Source: Tetramitus jugosus
Lineage: Eukaryota; Heterolobosea; Eutetramitea; Acrasida; Vahlkampfiidae
DNA length: 64,000 nt
Reading direction: 5' to 3'
Assembly: GCA_937625935.1 (NCBI GenBank)
Contig: OW569367.1
Span: forward strand, 427,108 to 491,107
The notes under the pieces are model-generated. The model saw nothing but the letters and a program-made list of their open reading frames with translations, did no database searches and was not told the origin of the DNA. The stretch's first letter is position 1; every line of letters starts with the position of its first letter. The translations under genes were made by a program, and so were the position numbers. This document shows positions 21,601 through 31,351 of the stretch, piece after piece.

Positions 21601-24600
21601 TGCCGACTCAATAATGTTAGTCACACTGTACGAATACTTGTACTCATCGTCCCTTAAACGTTGAACAAATAGGTTCTTGTCTGTTACTATCGCATCATAT
21701 ACAATCTGATCTCGCAAACTTTTCCAATTGACGAGCAACAAATGTGATGTCAAACATTACCCGCTCTGGTCCATACGTTTTAGATGCTGAAGAAGGGTAG
21801 TCATTGAGAGTTTTGATGCGACCAATAAGATTATTGTCCATATCGTGTTCACACCCAAGACATGATTTCGTGCCCCAAAGAACGCTGCCAGTTCTTTGTA
21901 ATCTGAACATAAGAACATATCGAACAACACCAGTTCGCGAGTTCCGTCCCATCGTTTTACCAACAAATAGTATTTTTTAAACGCATCAAAGTAGTTTTCG
22001 AACAAGTATCTATTCAACCATTGCATGTTAATTTGGGTTTCTGTTAATTCCATGTATGCAATAAGAGTGAAATATAAAAGGAGGGTCTTGAGTTTCCAAC
22101 TGTTCCCACTGGGAACAAGCAAACCAAAGTTTTATCCTTTCGGAATTGTTCGTTTAGTATCGCAACTGAAAAGCCAAGAATGCTTCTTCAACTTAATGAC
22201 AATGGTTCCGTCCTCGTTCATCGAAAAGCTATTCGATAGCATACTTGGGATAATCTCATGAAAGCTCACACATCAAAGAGAGCACTAACACTTGTTGTGA
22301 ATCCTTCATGGGCAAAACTCTTTCCAAGTAGAATCTCATCAAAGCAAGTCGTGAGTACTTGTCGGAGATCTTGTCATAGTGCAGCAGTGACAAGCTCTGG
22401 TGAAGCATATTCTTGAGTGAACATACTGGATGGAGCAACTAATACTGCTAAATTCTCTAACTGCTAGACATAGGATGGTGATCTTTCTTTCATTGAAAGA
22501 CACGGGCAAACGCGAAACCATTGTGATCACACCCATTGAGTCTGGAGCATCTTCTATTTCAAATCGAAATGCATTGAATAGACGGATATGACTCGGAGAA
22601 GCCAATTAATTTCCTTCGGAAGCTAGAGAATTTCGACAGTATGCAAAGAGGTTCTTGCAAGAGATAGACTCGTCGTGGTCTGTGACTGGTGGAAGGTACT
22701 ACGTTTCGTTACGGGGTGTATTGCGAGTAGTCTGTAAATGTCGTTTATGCTCACTACTGGATGGATTTCCAGATTATTTTGAATCAAGTCATACTCCTAG
22801 TGTTGCCACTGTCGCTAGATATTCCTCATTGATATTAGTAACATATTTTCGACAATTGAGGTATCCATAATATTTTGCCGATCAGAAACTTCTAGATTAA
22901 ATCGACTTTGAAGAAAAATTGTGAAAAGAGTCCTATCTTTGCGTTTGAAGGAGATCGACAATCAATTGAAAACAATGAAAAAAGAAGCAGTGTTCATGAA
23001 AAGCTATTGCAATCTCACAGACATGCAATGGTTAAAACTGAGGTACTTCTTTGTCAAAAAAGGAAGAATATGATATTTGTAACGACGATATGTGGTGTAG
23101 ATTTTACACTGTCCATTTGTTAGCTTGAAGGTGAAAGAGGGGAGAATCATATCAAAGCGAAGCTTTACAATCGAATGCCGCTTGGACAGATGCCGATTAA
23201 GGGTCGTGGCTTTGTTTTTACTCTTTCCATTGTTCGAACTTATTGATTAATTTCGTGAAATTCTCTAGGGCACACTAAATCTGACCATCTGATGTCAACA
23301 CAGACGATTAATCACCTGCGACAACTTGATTCACTGGCAGACCAAGTACTGTTGTACACACATGAAGAGGATATCTGTTGTTGTTCCGTGACCAGTTGTC
23401 CTTTGCGTTGGCACCTCAAATATAAACACCTTGAGTCAGAGCAACCAGAATTGGTCTGTTTCCGCATTGTCAATAGTCATGAAATGTTCTTCTTGGGTCC
23501 TGAAGTATCGTTCGCTCAAAGTAGTTTTTGCTTTCTTGTTGGTTCAAAAAAACTTGACGGCGTTTTTCACAGCGGTGGAAACAACAAAACAATCACCAGA
23601 CTGAAGCTCGGCTTTGTGAAAGAAAAGTCGATAAATTGGTCGGTTTGACAGTGAAGATGTTAGTACCGTCTTTTCCACGTAGTTTTCCTCTCTGTCCATC
23701 TCCCCGAAAACTAACTGCATCTTCAAGTATTTTGACTGAATTGAGCTCTACTATGATCAGTGTCTTTAACACGGTTATCAAACAACACTCAATTCCCACC
23801 AAGCATTTGCGGGATACATCTTTAATTCTCGATTGGAAAAGACTTCAGTGATAAGTGAATTTACTTTCTACGGTTACAGAGTGATGTTAGTGATGGGAAA
23901 TCCATTAGATTGATCATTCGGTAGAGGTATTAGTATGCGTGATCACTAGATGGATTCTGTTAAAGAAATTGGTCCAGAGTGTAATTATTCTTATGTGTTT
24001 TTGAAGCAATTCGTTGAAAATTAGCCTTTGACCGCTTTGCATATGGTCGTATGATGTGAAGCAGAGTTTTCTCGATAAATCAAATAAAATGTAAGAATGG
24101 GAATGAGAGATTGATTTAATACCTGTAACATTTGGGAGAATGTCTGCTCGGAATGTTCGTACTGATGGAGTATCAACCTATTTATTCAATTTAAGTATCT
24201 AGAAGAGGCATCGCAAGATTTGATGGTGATCGCTTTGATTACAAATGCTAAGTCGCCAGAGCAAGTATCATTGATATAAAATGTTATTATATCATATTAT
24301 TATGGATTTTATGGTAAGTCAGTCGGAGTTTTATCTGACCAAGATAGATCAACAAACGAATAATTGATCAGCAATTGGATCTCATTCGTCACTATGAATA
24401 TTTATTGTCAGTGAATAGTATACCACTCATGTCACCTTTCGTTTTTACAGCACCATCCACCCTATCAACCACCACAGCAGTTCCAACACCATCAACTCAA
24501 TCCATTGATACTTCAAATGTGTGGGATCGTTAGTGTGATATGCCACACTTCGCCTGAACTTTATTCTGCGACAAAAGATAATAGAAGGGAATTAGTCCGT

Positions 24601-24920
24601 CTTATGAATGATACAGATGTGATTGGTATCTCCCTTACTCCGAGGAGATGTCTTGTCAAACTTCAGATTTCCTAACTTGGAAACTACGTAACTAGAATGG
24701 TTGAGAAACATGGTGGTTATGATCACTGTAAAGACATGAAGCTATTTACGAAAATAGCTAAACTTATTGGTAGATGGTTTCTGGGTATCAAATCCCAGTT
24801 CGATCTTTGCCCCGTGCTGATTCAGTAATGAAAGAACAGAAGCAATATCTTGTTGGAATGGACAATTCCGCTCAGATTCGAAGTTGTGTCAAGAAAGAAA
24901 ACGACAAATACTTTGTGCAC
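18624..24920. other. Gene-poor, decayed region
   Basis: About 6.3 kb without any gene that I can support. Many short frames occur on both strands, none with a recognisable domain, and stop codons break every longer stretch. Composition and the scattered short frames suggest old, decayed genes or mobile elements. Frames that caught my attention but lack support are 19,579-20,142 (listed separately), 20,063-20,494 on the minus strand, and 23,292-23,648 on the plus strand. The composite transposon begins at the right edge. Confidence 0.5.
19579..20142 (+). CDS. Possible hypothetical protein, weak
   Basis: A 187-codon open frame, the longest in the 6.3-kb decayed region. The translation has no recognised motif. 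It is rich in Asn, Gln, Arg and Trp with scattered Cys. It is unsupported by neighbours and is likely a chance frame or a relic. Confidence 0.2.
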   Translation: MTATRSNSKKQPNYNAPHSQQFCPGLKRDNTQASSDKPRALLDGNNPLFRKSCEINRGMEFCTTARTILWNRLQPNVLQYDRNLVIGSCPHHVLNLWVKMQGEHKTRSTRYVNGEKQKVRFDHYIFEATMPDLGGHWTVKCFQRGTTLFRVFYTRVSFIINTIDYRVYCSWTQETQFFGFQSKWWSV

Positions 24921-24934
24921 TATTGCTGTTTCAC
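24921..24934 (+). repeat. Left TA target site and terminal inverted repeat of the Tc1-like element
   Basis: TA (24,921-24,922) followed by TTGCTGTTTCAC. The same 12 bases appear in inverted orientation at 31,352-31,363, also next to TA. Beyond the perfect part, 8 of the next 14 bases still agree with the other end. Confidence 0.8.
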
Positions 24935-25246
24935 AGAAAGTGTGCTGATTTTTGGGCGCGTGGCTGGTCTGGCGGGAAATCCAATGGTCGTCCCAGGACA
25001 CGTGATGGATTGCGGTCGCCCGAACAAATCCAGGTCGAATCCAGGTTTTGTAATCCAGGCAACCAACGTCAAATAAAAGTCGGTTGGTTTCTTTCACCAA
25101 CCAAAACAACAACAATGACACAACAACAGTCACAACAACCATCACAACCACAACAAGAAGAGGAGTATGAAGTTTCTGCACTCTGGGGGATGAGAAAAAG
25201 AAGAAAAAGGAACCAGTTCTTGGTTCAATGGGCGGACCCCTACTCC

Positions 25247-25255
25247 AACATCGAA
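25247..25255 (+). repeat. MULE target-site duplication, left copy
   Basis: AACATCGAA, identical to 28,542-28,550. A 9-bp duplication is the typical length for Mutator-like elements. It encodes Asn-Ile-Glu of the chromodomain gene. Confidence 0.85.
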
Positions 25256-28200
25256 GCGATGCTAAGAAAAACCCGATCCCTAACCAACAAACCCGATGAG
25301 CCAAGATCAAGGTCCAAAAAATCCCATGGAACGAAAGACCCGAACAATAAACCATCATGAGAACTCATACAGAACACAAACTTTCATGGATGTAGATATA
25401 GAGTTTCGCGCCTAAATTTTCGCGGGAAACACAATAAAAACCAAAATGAAACGAACGCAAACCACACCCACAAAGACCGGACTAACTCCTACCCAAAAAA
25501 GAAGAAGAAGAAGAGTCCAACACAAAGAAACTCGTGTTAAATCATCTTTTTCCCTTTCACAGCTCGACTTTGAAAAAACATCTATTATTCGCTTAAAAGA
25601 AATTTGCAGAGATAACAGAATTAACGACAAAGCTAATGCAAAAATTGTGCTTATCGCAAGGATGATGGATCATTTTCGTGATCATTCAAGAATTGAGTTA
25701 TTTGACACTCATGACATTGCAAATATCTGCCACACATTGGGCCTCAGTTCATATGGAACAAGAGAAGAGAAAATTCAAAGATGTATTGATCATATCTCCA
25801 AGAATGAACAAGAAGACCGTAGCCAATATGAGAAAGATGATACCCTTGTTGAGCCAAGTGTTCTGGATTTATCTCAAGAACTTGGACACCTCGATCTGGA
25901 AACTGATGCTGAACTTCCAGAAGACGAATCAACCATGTTACTGACGGAGAATCATTGCAATGGAGATTCTGGTAGGACAGAGTCTATCGACGGACAAAAT
26001 ATACAGCAGATAGTAGTAGAAGATACAACTGTTTTCGGCGGCGAGGAACTTCAAGAGGAAGAAGAGATGACAGATGCACAAACTGTGTTTAGGACAATTC
26101 CTAAGGTACTATTCTTAGAGAAAAGAAAATTGAGAATGGAGCCCACAGAAACTAGTGGTACATGGGCCAATACTGACTTTGGAAGCGAATTCATTTTTGT
26201 GGCTCGTTGTCATGTTTGCTATATTGAGTCAAAACTCCAAGAAATCCCTTTCTTTCAAACAATTATTGGAAGCCACGAACTGAAGATGAATGAATCAAGT
26301 AAGGTTGTGAATGAACCAATATTGAGGGAACATAACTACAAATTATTGAATGTGCGTTTAAAGAAACGCTTTCCCTATTCAAATAACCCAGATCTTCCAG
26401 GAAAAAGTATTTTGTTTTACGAAACAGTATTTTGTAAGCATCCTCTTTGTTTGGAATCCAAAGGGTCGTTTCTGAAGAGAGTGGGGAAGGTCAAGTACCT
26501 TACAAACTGTTCTGCTAAAGGCAAAATCGTTATTTACAACGATGATACCAGTCAAGCTTTTATCTATGCGAAAGGACAACATGATAGTACGTTTATTCCC
26601 TCAATTGACCCTCGCAGAATAACACCGGATAAACGAGAACAAGTGGTAGAGGCCTACAACACACTTAAGCCAACTGTAAAAAGGTTGTCACATGCTACAG
26701 GACTTTCTAGAAAACAAGTCACCTCTATCATCCAATATGAGAAAAAGTCAAAGCAATTAGCTTCAGATCCTTTCTTGTCGTTCAAGCTGAGATTAGCGAA
26801 GTTGAATGGAACGAAGGATATTGTCGTCCTCGTTCCAAGTGGTATGACACTTATGGATATGAACGAAACAAATTATGTTGTTCTTGTCCTTAATGAGAAA
26901 CTGGTCGACATAGGCCTGAATAGCGGTAAGGGGAAACTGATTCAAGGCATAGACTCAGTTTTTAAGATTACAAGTTTTCATTCCCCCATCAATGTTATTG
27001 CCACAATTGATGACAACTTTAAAGGAGTAATACAGGCGATATCAATTGCTCATGACAATAGTCACCAAACATTAATGCAGATATTGGATACCTTCCTCCA
27101 ATACAATAAGCGAAAGGATCCCAACTTTCGACCACAGTGGATGATGGATGCCGCTAAAGCCAACTTAAGTGCTATGCGTCGACTCAGCCTCCCCTATACG
27201 CTATGTCGATTCCATATCTCAGAAAGATGGAAAAAACATCTATCAAAGCTTCCATCACAAGTTCAAAAAGAACTCGCGAAACATCTGGTTTACATGGGCA
27301 TATCAAAAGATAGTGAAACATACTTGAAGTACTACGGTCAGTTTCAGAAGTACTGTAAGAAACAAGATGAGAAGACCAAGAACTTTTTGCAATACTTCAA
27401 TCAAAAGTATCATAGTTGTCACGAATCATGGACAGCGGAATCTAGACTCTTGGATATGAACAGTATCGGGAACACGAACAACATCTGTGAGAGTCAAATA
27501 AGACTTCTGGAAGAAACTGCTTCTTCGAGAGTAATTCAAAGATTGGACTATGTTATCGACCCAGTTGTGGAACGATTGCAGGAAAATTACGAGACTCTCG
27601 GTGATATAACACTTCCTGCTCCCAAAACTGTACAAGAGTTTAACAAGCGTCTTGAGAAGGGTATTGTATACCATAATAGTGGATACGTTCGAAAATTTAT
27701 TGGTGCAGAATACGTTTACCGCATACAGAAACCTGATAGTGATGATATTCACTACTGTGATATCAGGGGTATGTTTTGCAATTGTCTCGATTATGTTAAT
27801 AACTTTGGAAGGGTATGTAAACATCTGAACGCTGCAATGGTGACTTTTGCCGTTGAGAATGGAGTGAGAGATGTTGAAAGAGATGGATTTAAGTTCTTGC
27901 AAGTGATCAAGGATATCGTTAATAAGAAAGATTCCGCTCCTTCTAGTGTTGAAGTACTGAATTGCACTAATCGTGTACAGAATTTGGTAGGAGCTCCTGT
28001 TGCCTCAAGAAAACCATCTAGAAAGTTTCCTTTGAGAAAAAAAACAGGTCCCAAGAAGAAACAGAACGTTCTTGAAGTGGATTCAACCAACCAAGTTTCG
28101 ATTGAGAATGTTCTTGGAGTGAAAAAGAATTCAGCAGGAAATCCAGTCTTCTTGGTAACAGTCAATGGATCTAATATATGGGAAGAACAGCAGTATATAC

Positions 28201-28541
28201 GTGAATCCGACTTGCTTGAAGAGTTTCTTGAAGAGCTTATTGAGCTATATTCGACGTTAAGACAGAGATCAGAGAATGATCATGTAGTTATTGAGGAAGT
28301 TCGTTATATTGATGATGGTTATAAGTTGCGTGTACGAGGAAATGATTCTTTTACTCGTATCACTAAAGAACACAAGGTCCCACTGTTCTACTATTTGGCT
28401 CAATTTACTAATGTTGATGTTCAATAAAGCTTCTTTTGATCGGGTTTTTTAAGTTGTCAGGGTTGTTTGGTCGTGACCACAGGGTTTTTCTGTAATCGGA
28501 TTTTAATGGCCGGAACATCGGGTCTTTAGGATTTTCACCGG
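25256..28541 (+). mobile_element. Mutator-like element (MULE) nested in the chromodomain gene
   Basis: A 3286-bp insertion bounded by the 9-bp direct repeat AACATCGAA. Its ends are only weakly inverted-repeat-like: the left end starts GCGATGCTAAG and the complement of the right end starts CCGGTGAAAATCCTAAAG, both then reaching ACCCGAT. ACCCGA(T) motifs recur several times near both ends (for example AAACCCGATGAG on the left and several complements near 28,437-28,525), which look like subterminal repeats. It contains one large intact transposase gene. The clean duplication and open transposase suggest a fairly recent insertion. Confidence 0.85.
25446..28427 (+). CDS. MULE/Mutator-type transposase with SWIM zinc finger
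   Basis: A 993-residue intact reading frame. The N-terminus is basic (KRRRRRVQHK). Two SAP-like helical segments follow ('IIRLKEICRDNRINDKANAK' near residue 50, and 'DIANICHTLGLSSYGTREEK' near 95), probably binding DNA. The MULE catalytic domain lies at about 460-700: 'MMDAAKANLSAMRRLSL' with the second acidic residue, then 'LCRFHISERWKKHL' (the C-x-F-H signature) and 'NNICESQIRLLEE' with the final Glu. A SWIM zinc finger (CNC...CKH, near residue 777) follows, as is usual in MULE proteins. The C-terminus has a Lys-rich stretch and an acidic region. No stop or frameshift is seen, so it may be active. It moves DNA by cut-and-paste. Confidence 0.88.
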   Translation: MKRTQTTPTKTGLTPTQKRRRRRVQHKETRVKSSFSLSQLDFEKTSIIRLKEICRDNRINDKANAKIVLIARMMDHFRDHSRIELFDTHDIANICHTLGLSSYGTREEKIQRCIDHISKNEQEDRSQYEKDDTLVEPSVLDLSQELGHLDLETDAELPEDESTMLLTENHCNGDSGRTESIDGQNIQQIVVEDTTVFGGEELQEEEEMTDAQTVFRTIPKVLFLEKRKLRMEPTETSGTWANTDFGSEFIFVARCHVCYIESKLQEIPFFQTIIGSHELKMNESSKVVNEPILREHNYKLLNVRLKKRFPYSNNPDLPGKSILFYETVFCKHPLCLESKGSFLKRVGKVKYLTNCSAKGKIVIYNDDTSQAFIYAKGQHDSTFIPSIDPRRITPDKREQVVEAYNTLKPTVKRLSHATGLSRKQVTSIIQYEKKSKQLASDPFLSFKLRLAKLNGTKDIVVLVPSGMTLMDMNETNYVVLVLNEKLVDIGLNSGKGKLIQGIDSVFKITSFHSPINVIATIDDNFKGVIQAISIAHDNSHQTLMQILDTFLQYNKRKDPNFRPQWMMDAAKANLSAMRRLSLPYTLCRFHISERWKKHLSKLPSQVQKELAKHLVYMGISKDSETYLKYYGQFQKYCKKQDEKTKNFLQYFNQKYHSCHESWTAESRLLDMNSIGNTNNICESQIRLLEETASSRVIQRLDYVIDPVVERLQENYETLGDITLPAPKTVQEFNKRLEKGIVYHNSGYVRKFIGAEYVYRIQKPDSDDIHYCDIRGMFCNCLDYVNNFGRVCKHLNAAMVTFAVENGVRDVERDGFKFLQVIKDIVNKKDSAPSSVEVLNCTNRVQNLVGAPVASRKPSRKFPLRKKTGPKKKQNVLEVDSTNQVSIENVLGVKKNSAGNPVFLVTVNGSNIWEEQQYIRESDLLEEFLEELIELYSTLRQRSENDHVVIEEVRYIDDGYKLRVRGNDSFTRITKEHKVPLFYYLAQFTNVDVQ

Positions 28542-28550
28542 AACATCGAA
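28542..28550 (+). repeat. MULE target-site duplication, right copy
   Basis: AACATCGAA, matching 25,247-25,255. The chromodomain reading frame resumes at 28,551. Confidence 0.85.
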
Positions 28551-28831
28551 CATGACTCCTGGGAATGGGAGGAGGACATCTCCAAAGAACTTGTACAAGA
28601 GTTTCTGTCAAAGTATAATCCTAGACGTCGGCTTGAACTGTATTACTTACAGCGTCATAAAAGAATCCCGGTCTATCTTGAATCAGGTCATGGAATCAAG
28701 AAGAAGAAGAACAAGAAGAAGAAGAAGAACAACAAGAAGAAATAAAAACCAGAATAGAAAACGAGGCGGATGACTGCGTCCTTGTATCATGAGTGGCAGT
28801 CAAAAAAATCCGAGTCCGTTTATTCTGGTGC

Positions 28832-29829
28832 TTAGCTTCTTCTCCATTTTGACGCACAGTGAGCAACACAATGTTCGACATGGCCTACAGTGATGGATGA
28901 CAGGGAATTATTGATTGCTTGGACAAGAGATATTTGCTCGTATGTATAATATTTCAAATTACTTTTGAACAATGCAAACACTAACTCAATTGGATTGAAA
29001 TCTGGTGAGTATGGCGATAAAAACAACTATTGCATACCGATTTCATTCTTTGTATCACACGCTCGGAACGATGAATACGAGCATTGTCAAGAACAACAAC
29101 ATGGTAGTGTTGAAGATATGGCCTCAATTGCTCGAGAAATGCGAGGAAATCTTCCTGATTTATGCCATTATGAGTCGTGTTCTTCACATAGGGACTTATC
29201 AATCTATTACTGGTCATACCCAGAATGACGCTATAGGACTCTCGATTAAGATAGTGTTGATGCACTTCAACTTGTTCTCCTGAGCGAACATAGCCGTACC
29301 TTCGGCACAGGTCCCTTCTGTCCACATGTGTTTCGTCAATGAACACGAATTGATCGAGCAAATAGAGAACAGCCGTTCGACAAAAGGACCTCCTTAACAT
29401 CTGGACCCTTTCAGACATTCTCCTCATGGCAACAAGAGTCAGTCTCCTCCTCTTAAACAGAAGGATGTGTCTCCTGATCTTACACAAGAAGGACAATGAG
29501 ATATTGTGATGTAAATGTCTCGATATCAACACTTTCAACTCCCAGAGATAGAGAGTTGGGTCTAGGAGGACCAATAGTTCTACAAATCGAACTAGATACT
29601 GCTTGTGCGGTTGATTTGATATCGGCCTTCCTAATGGACGTAACGGTGAGTTCAAGTGCGTGAGATACTTTCGAACTGTTCGGATATCCAGAGACAGTTG
29701 CAAGGCCACAAGAGTTTCATCTCTGACGATGTCATATCTTTCAACGATTTTTCGTTGTAATTGTGGTGATAGTCGTTGTCCTCTTGTTGACATAGATGAT
29801 TTGCGTTGATTTTTTGAACGGAGAATCAT
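28832..29829 (-). pseudogene. IS630/Tc1-mariner DDE transposase, broken
   Basis: The frame from 29,829 carries an N-terminal helix-turn-helix region ('LSPQLQRKIVERYDIVRDET', 'LQLSLDIRTVRKYL'). It then has the first catalytic Asp in 'FVFIDETHVDRRD' and the second in 'HVVVLDNARIHRSE'. The frame is lost near 29,040-29,060. The third catalytic residue lies in another frame (ending at 28,832) as 'LFLSPYSPDFNPIELVFALF'. In that frame a TAG stop also sits just before LFLSP. The Asp-Glu spacing would be about 33-34 residues, as in IS630/Tc1 enzymes. Both a frameshift and a stop argue for a true pseudogene rather than one sequencing error. It lies about 30 bp downstream of the RING gene on the same strand. 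Confidence 0.8.
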
Positions 29830-29858
29830 GATTTATTGATCAACATGATGATTGAACT

Positions 29859-30471
29859 TCAATGACCGGGGTTCCTACATATTGGACAACTGGGTTCCCT
29901 TGGCCTGACGTAGTTCATTTCGATAATTTCTCCATCAGCATCAATCTCCACACTACCCCAATCCCCGGTGCGCTGGGAATCGAACCAGCGATGGATGCAT
30001 GTTGAATGGAACAAGTGTCCACAAGGTAGGCGCGAGTTCGTCCTGTCTTATGATATCGTAGCACACAACACACTCATCCTCTGATGGATCTGGCTGTATT
30101 TGACTATCATCCTCATCCATATCGGGTAGTTCGTCCCGGTGATACTGCGATGAGTTCGTGATGACTGTGGTGGAAGTATTCTCCACGATTGTCAGGGCAG
30201 TAGGTTGAGAGGACATAATCAAGGAGTCGCAGATGGCAGCAGCTCTCGTCAAACCCTGATTCAATCGATGAAGTTCGGACTGATACAATCTCGCTCTTTC
30301 CTGAGCCTCTTGAGCAACTTGATGAAGATGTTGAACATGATTGGTTAATCTGGAAACAAAACTCTGGACATCATGGTGATTTGCTGGGTTCACGTTGAGA
30401 TAGATGTTGTTGTTGATCATATTAGGGAGCTCCTCATCTACAAACTCCATATTAATCTGAGATTCGGCCAA
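29859..30471 (-). pseudogene. RING-H2 finger protein with a frameshift inside the RING
   Basis: The frame from 30,471 encodes a coiled-coil region (about 35-85, 'HHDVQSFVSRLTNHVQHLHQ'), a Ser/Thr/Asp-rich linker and the first RING half 'DECVVCYDIIRQDELAPTL'. The frame then shifts at about 30,021-30,030. In the adjoining frame the RING continues as 'CGHLFHSTCIHRWF' and, after an insert, 'CPICRNPGH', with a stop at 29,859. All RING-H2 ligands (C-x2-C...C-x-H-x2-H-x2-C...C-x2-C) are present across the two frames. An intact form would be an E3 ubiquitin ligase. It sits inside the Tc1-like element, upstream of the transposase. A one-base assembly error is possible. Confidence 0.75.
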
Positions 30472-30507
30472 ATTTTCTGTCTCTGTTGAGTTTGGGCGGA
30501 TGGGAGT

Positions 30508-31176
30508 TTATATATCGTCCGGGTTTCCCTGTATATCTTCATCGTCACTGACTTCATCCAGTTGAGATGAAATAGCAGGAAGACCCAATGTTCTACGGCG
30601 TATGTTATCGGGTTGATATATGTTGGAGTGAATGTTGTTGTTATGAATATCTCTGTGAAGACGCTGTGTCTCCAATAGTGCGCTCATATTTCTATCAGAT
30701 GTCTGGCTAAAGAATGAATCGTTCAAACGATCTACCTGTTGAGTAATCTGACCTCTCTGTGTATTCCTCTCTCTATACATTCGGATCCATGACTCTTTGT
30801 TATTCTCTATGTATTGATCCATATGTGCGAGTGCAGAAGAGCAATATAAGGCCCAGTTGGTTGCATTGGGACGACACGGGAGTCTCATATCCTTTCCTTG
30901 ATGAGAAAATCTTTGATGTCTTGTGTAAATATCCTTCCAGAAAGATTCAAGATCTCCTATAAATTCATCTCTGGTGATATTCCAACTCAAGAGTGCACTC
31001 TCCACCTTTCGAACAAAGATGTTTGAAACATTGACTCTGTTACCCAAGGTTCTCTGTGATGTTGCTTGTGATTGTGAATTGTATGGATGAGATTCGTGTG
31101 ACAGTGTAGTGGGAGAACTTACTGTAGAGAGTTGTTGAAGTCCACTCCCACTTTGATTTGATGAAATTGTTCTCAT
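30508..31176 (-). CDS. Unknown 222-residue protein carried by the Tc1-like element
   Basis: An open frame of 222 codons next to the right terminal repeat. It is Ser/Gln-rich for about 60 residues, then a more ordered region rich in Trp, Arg and Asn ('SALLSWNITRDEFIGDLESF', 'NATNWALYCSSALAHMDQYI'), and an acidic tail (DEVSDDEDIQGNPDDI). I recognise no domain. It lies 37 bp upstream of the RING gene on the same strand, so the three minus-strand genes look like a compact cassette. A DNA-binding or transposition-helper role is conceivable but unproven. Confidence 0.55.
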   Translation of the reverse strand: MRTISSNQSGSGLQQLSTVSSPTTLSHESHPYNSQSQATSQRTLGNRVNVSNIFVRKVESALLSWNITRDEFIGDLESFWKDIYTRHQRFSHQGKDMRLPCRPNATNWALYCSSALAHMDQYIENNKESWIRMYRERNTQRGQITQQVDRLNDSFFSQTSDRNMSALLETQRLHRDIHNNNIHSNIYQPDNIRRRTLGLPAISSQLDEVSDDEDIQGNPDDI

Positions 31177-31351
31177 TTAATTGCCTTGTTTTTCTTAACT
31201 TGTTTGTCTGTTTTTTCACACATGCGGCACAAGTGTGACTTGTGACAAGCCTCAGCCATGCCTCAGCCATGGATGGGATCGTGGTTTGAGGGTCGGGGTG
31301 TCCTGGTGTCTGTGGTTGGGATGTCTGGGCGGGCCGACCCGCATCCTTTTC

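Larger units (their letters stand above)
25115..28745 (+). pseudogene. Chromodomain protein gene disrupted by a MULE insertion
   Basis: The 5' part (25,115-25,255, 47 codons) encodes a Gln-rich N-terminus and the first half of a chromodomain: 'EEYEVSALWGMRKRRKRNQF' running into LVQWADPYSNIE. After the 3.3-kb insertion, 28,551-28,745 continues in the same phase with 'HDSWEWEEDISKELVQEFL', the second half, and a Lys/Asn-rich tail. Removing the insertion and one 9-bp duplicate gives an open frame of 111 codons. The layout (EEYxV...FLVxW...SWEWEE..I..ELVQEF) matches the HP1/Polycomb-type chromodomain, including Tyr and Trp residues of the methyl-lysine cage. The gene lies inside the Tc1-like element, so it is probably an accessory gene that tethers the element or its protein to methylated histones (inference). 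Confidence 0.82.

Noticed and set aside
24822-25358. 178-codon frame on the minus strand
   Set aside because: It is antisense to the chromodomain gene and crosses the MULE boundary; its composition comes from the complement of Gln codons.
29970-30000. GGTTCGATTCC on the minus strand, like a tRNA T-arm/B-box
   Set aside because: The flanking bases do not form a 5-bp T stem with a 7-base loop, no anticodon or D arm is seen upstream, and the stretch encodes part of a RING finger.
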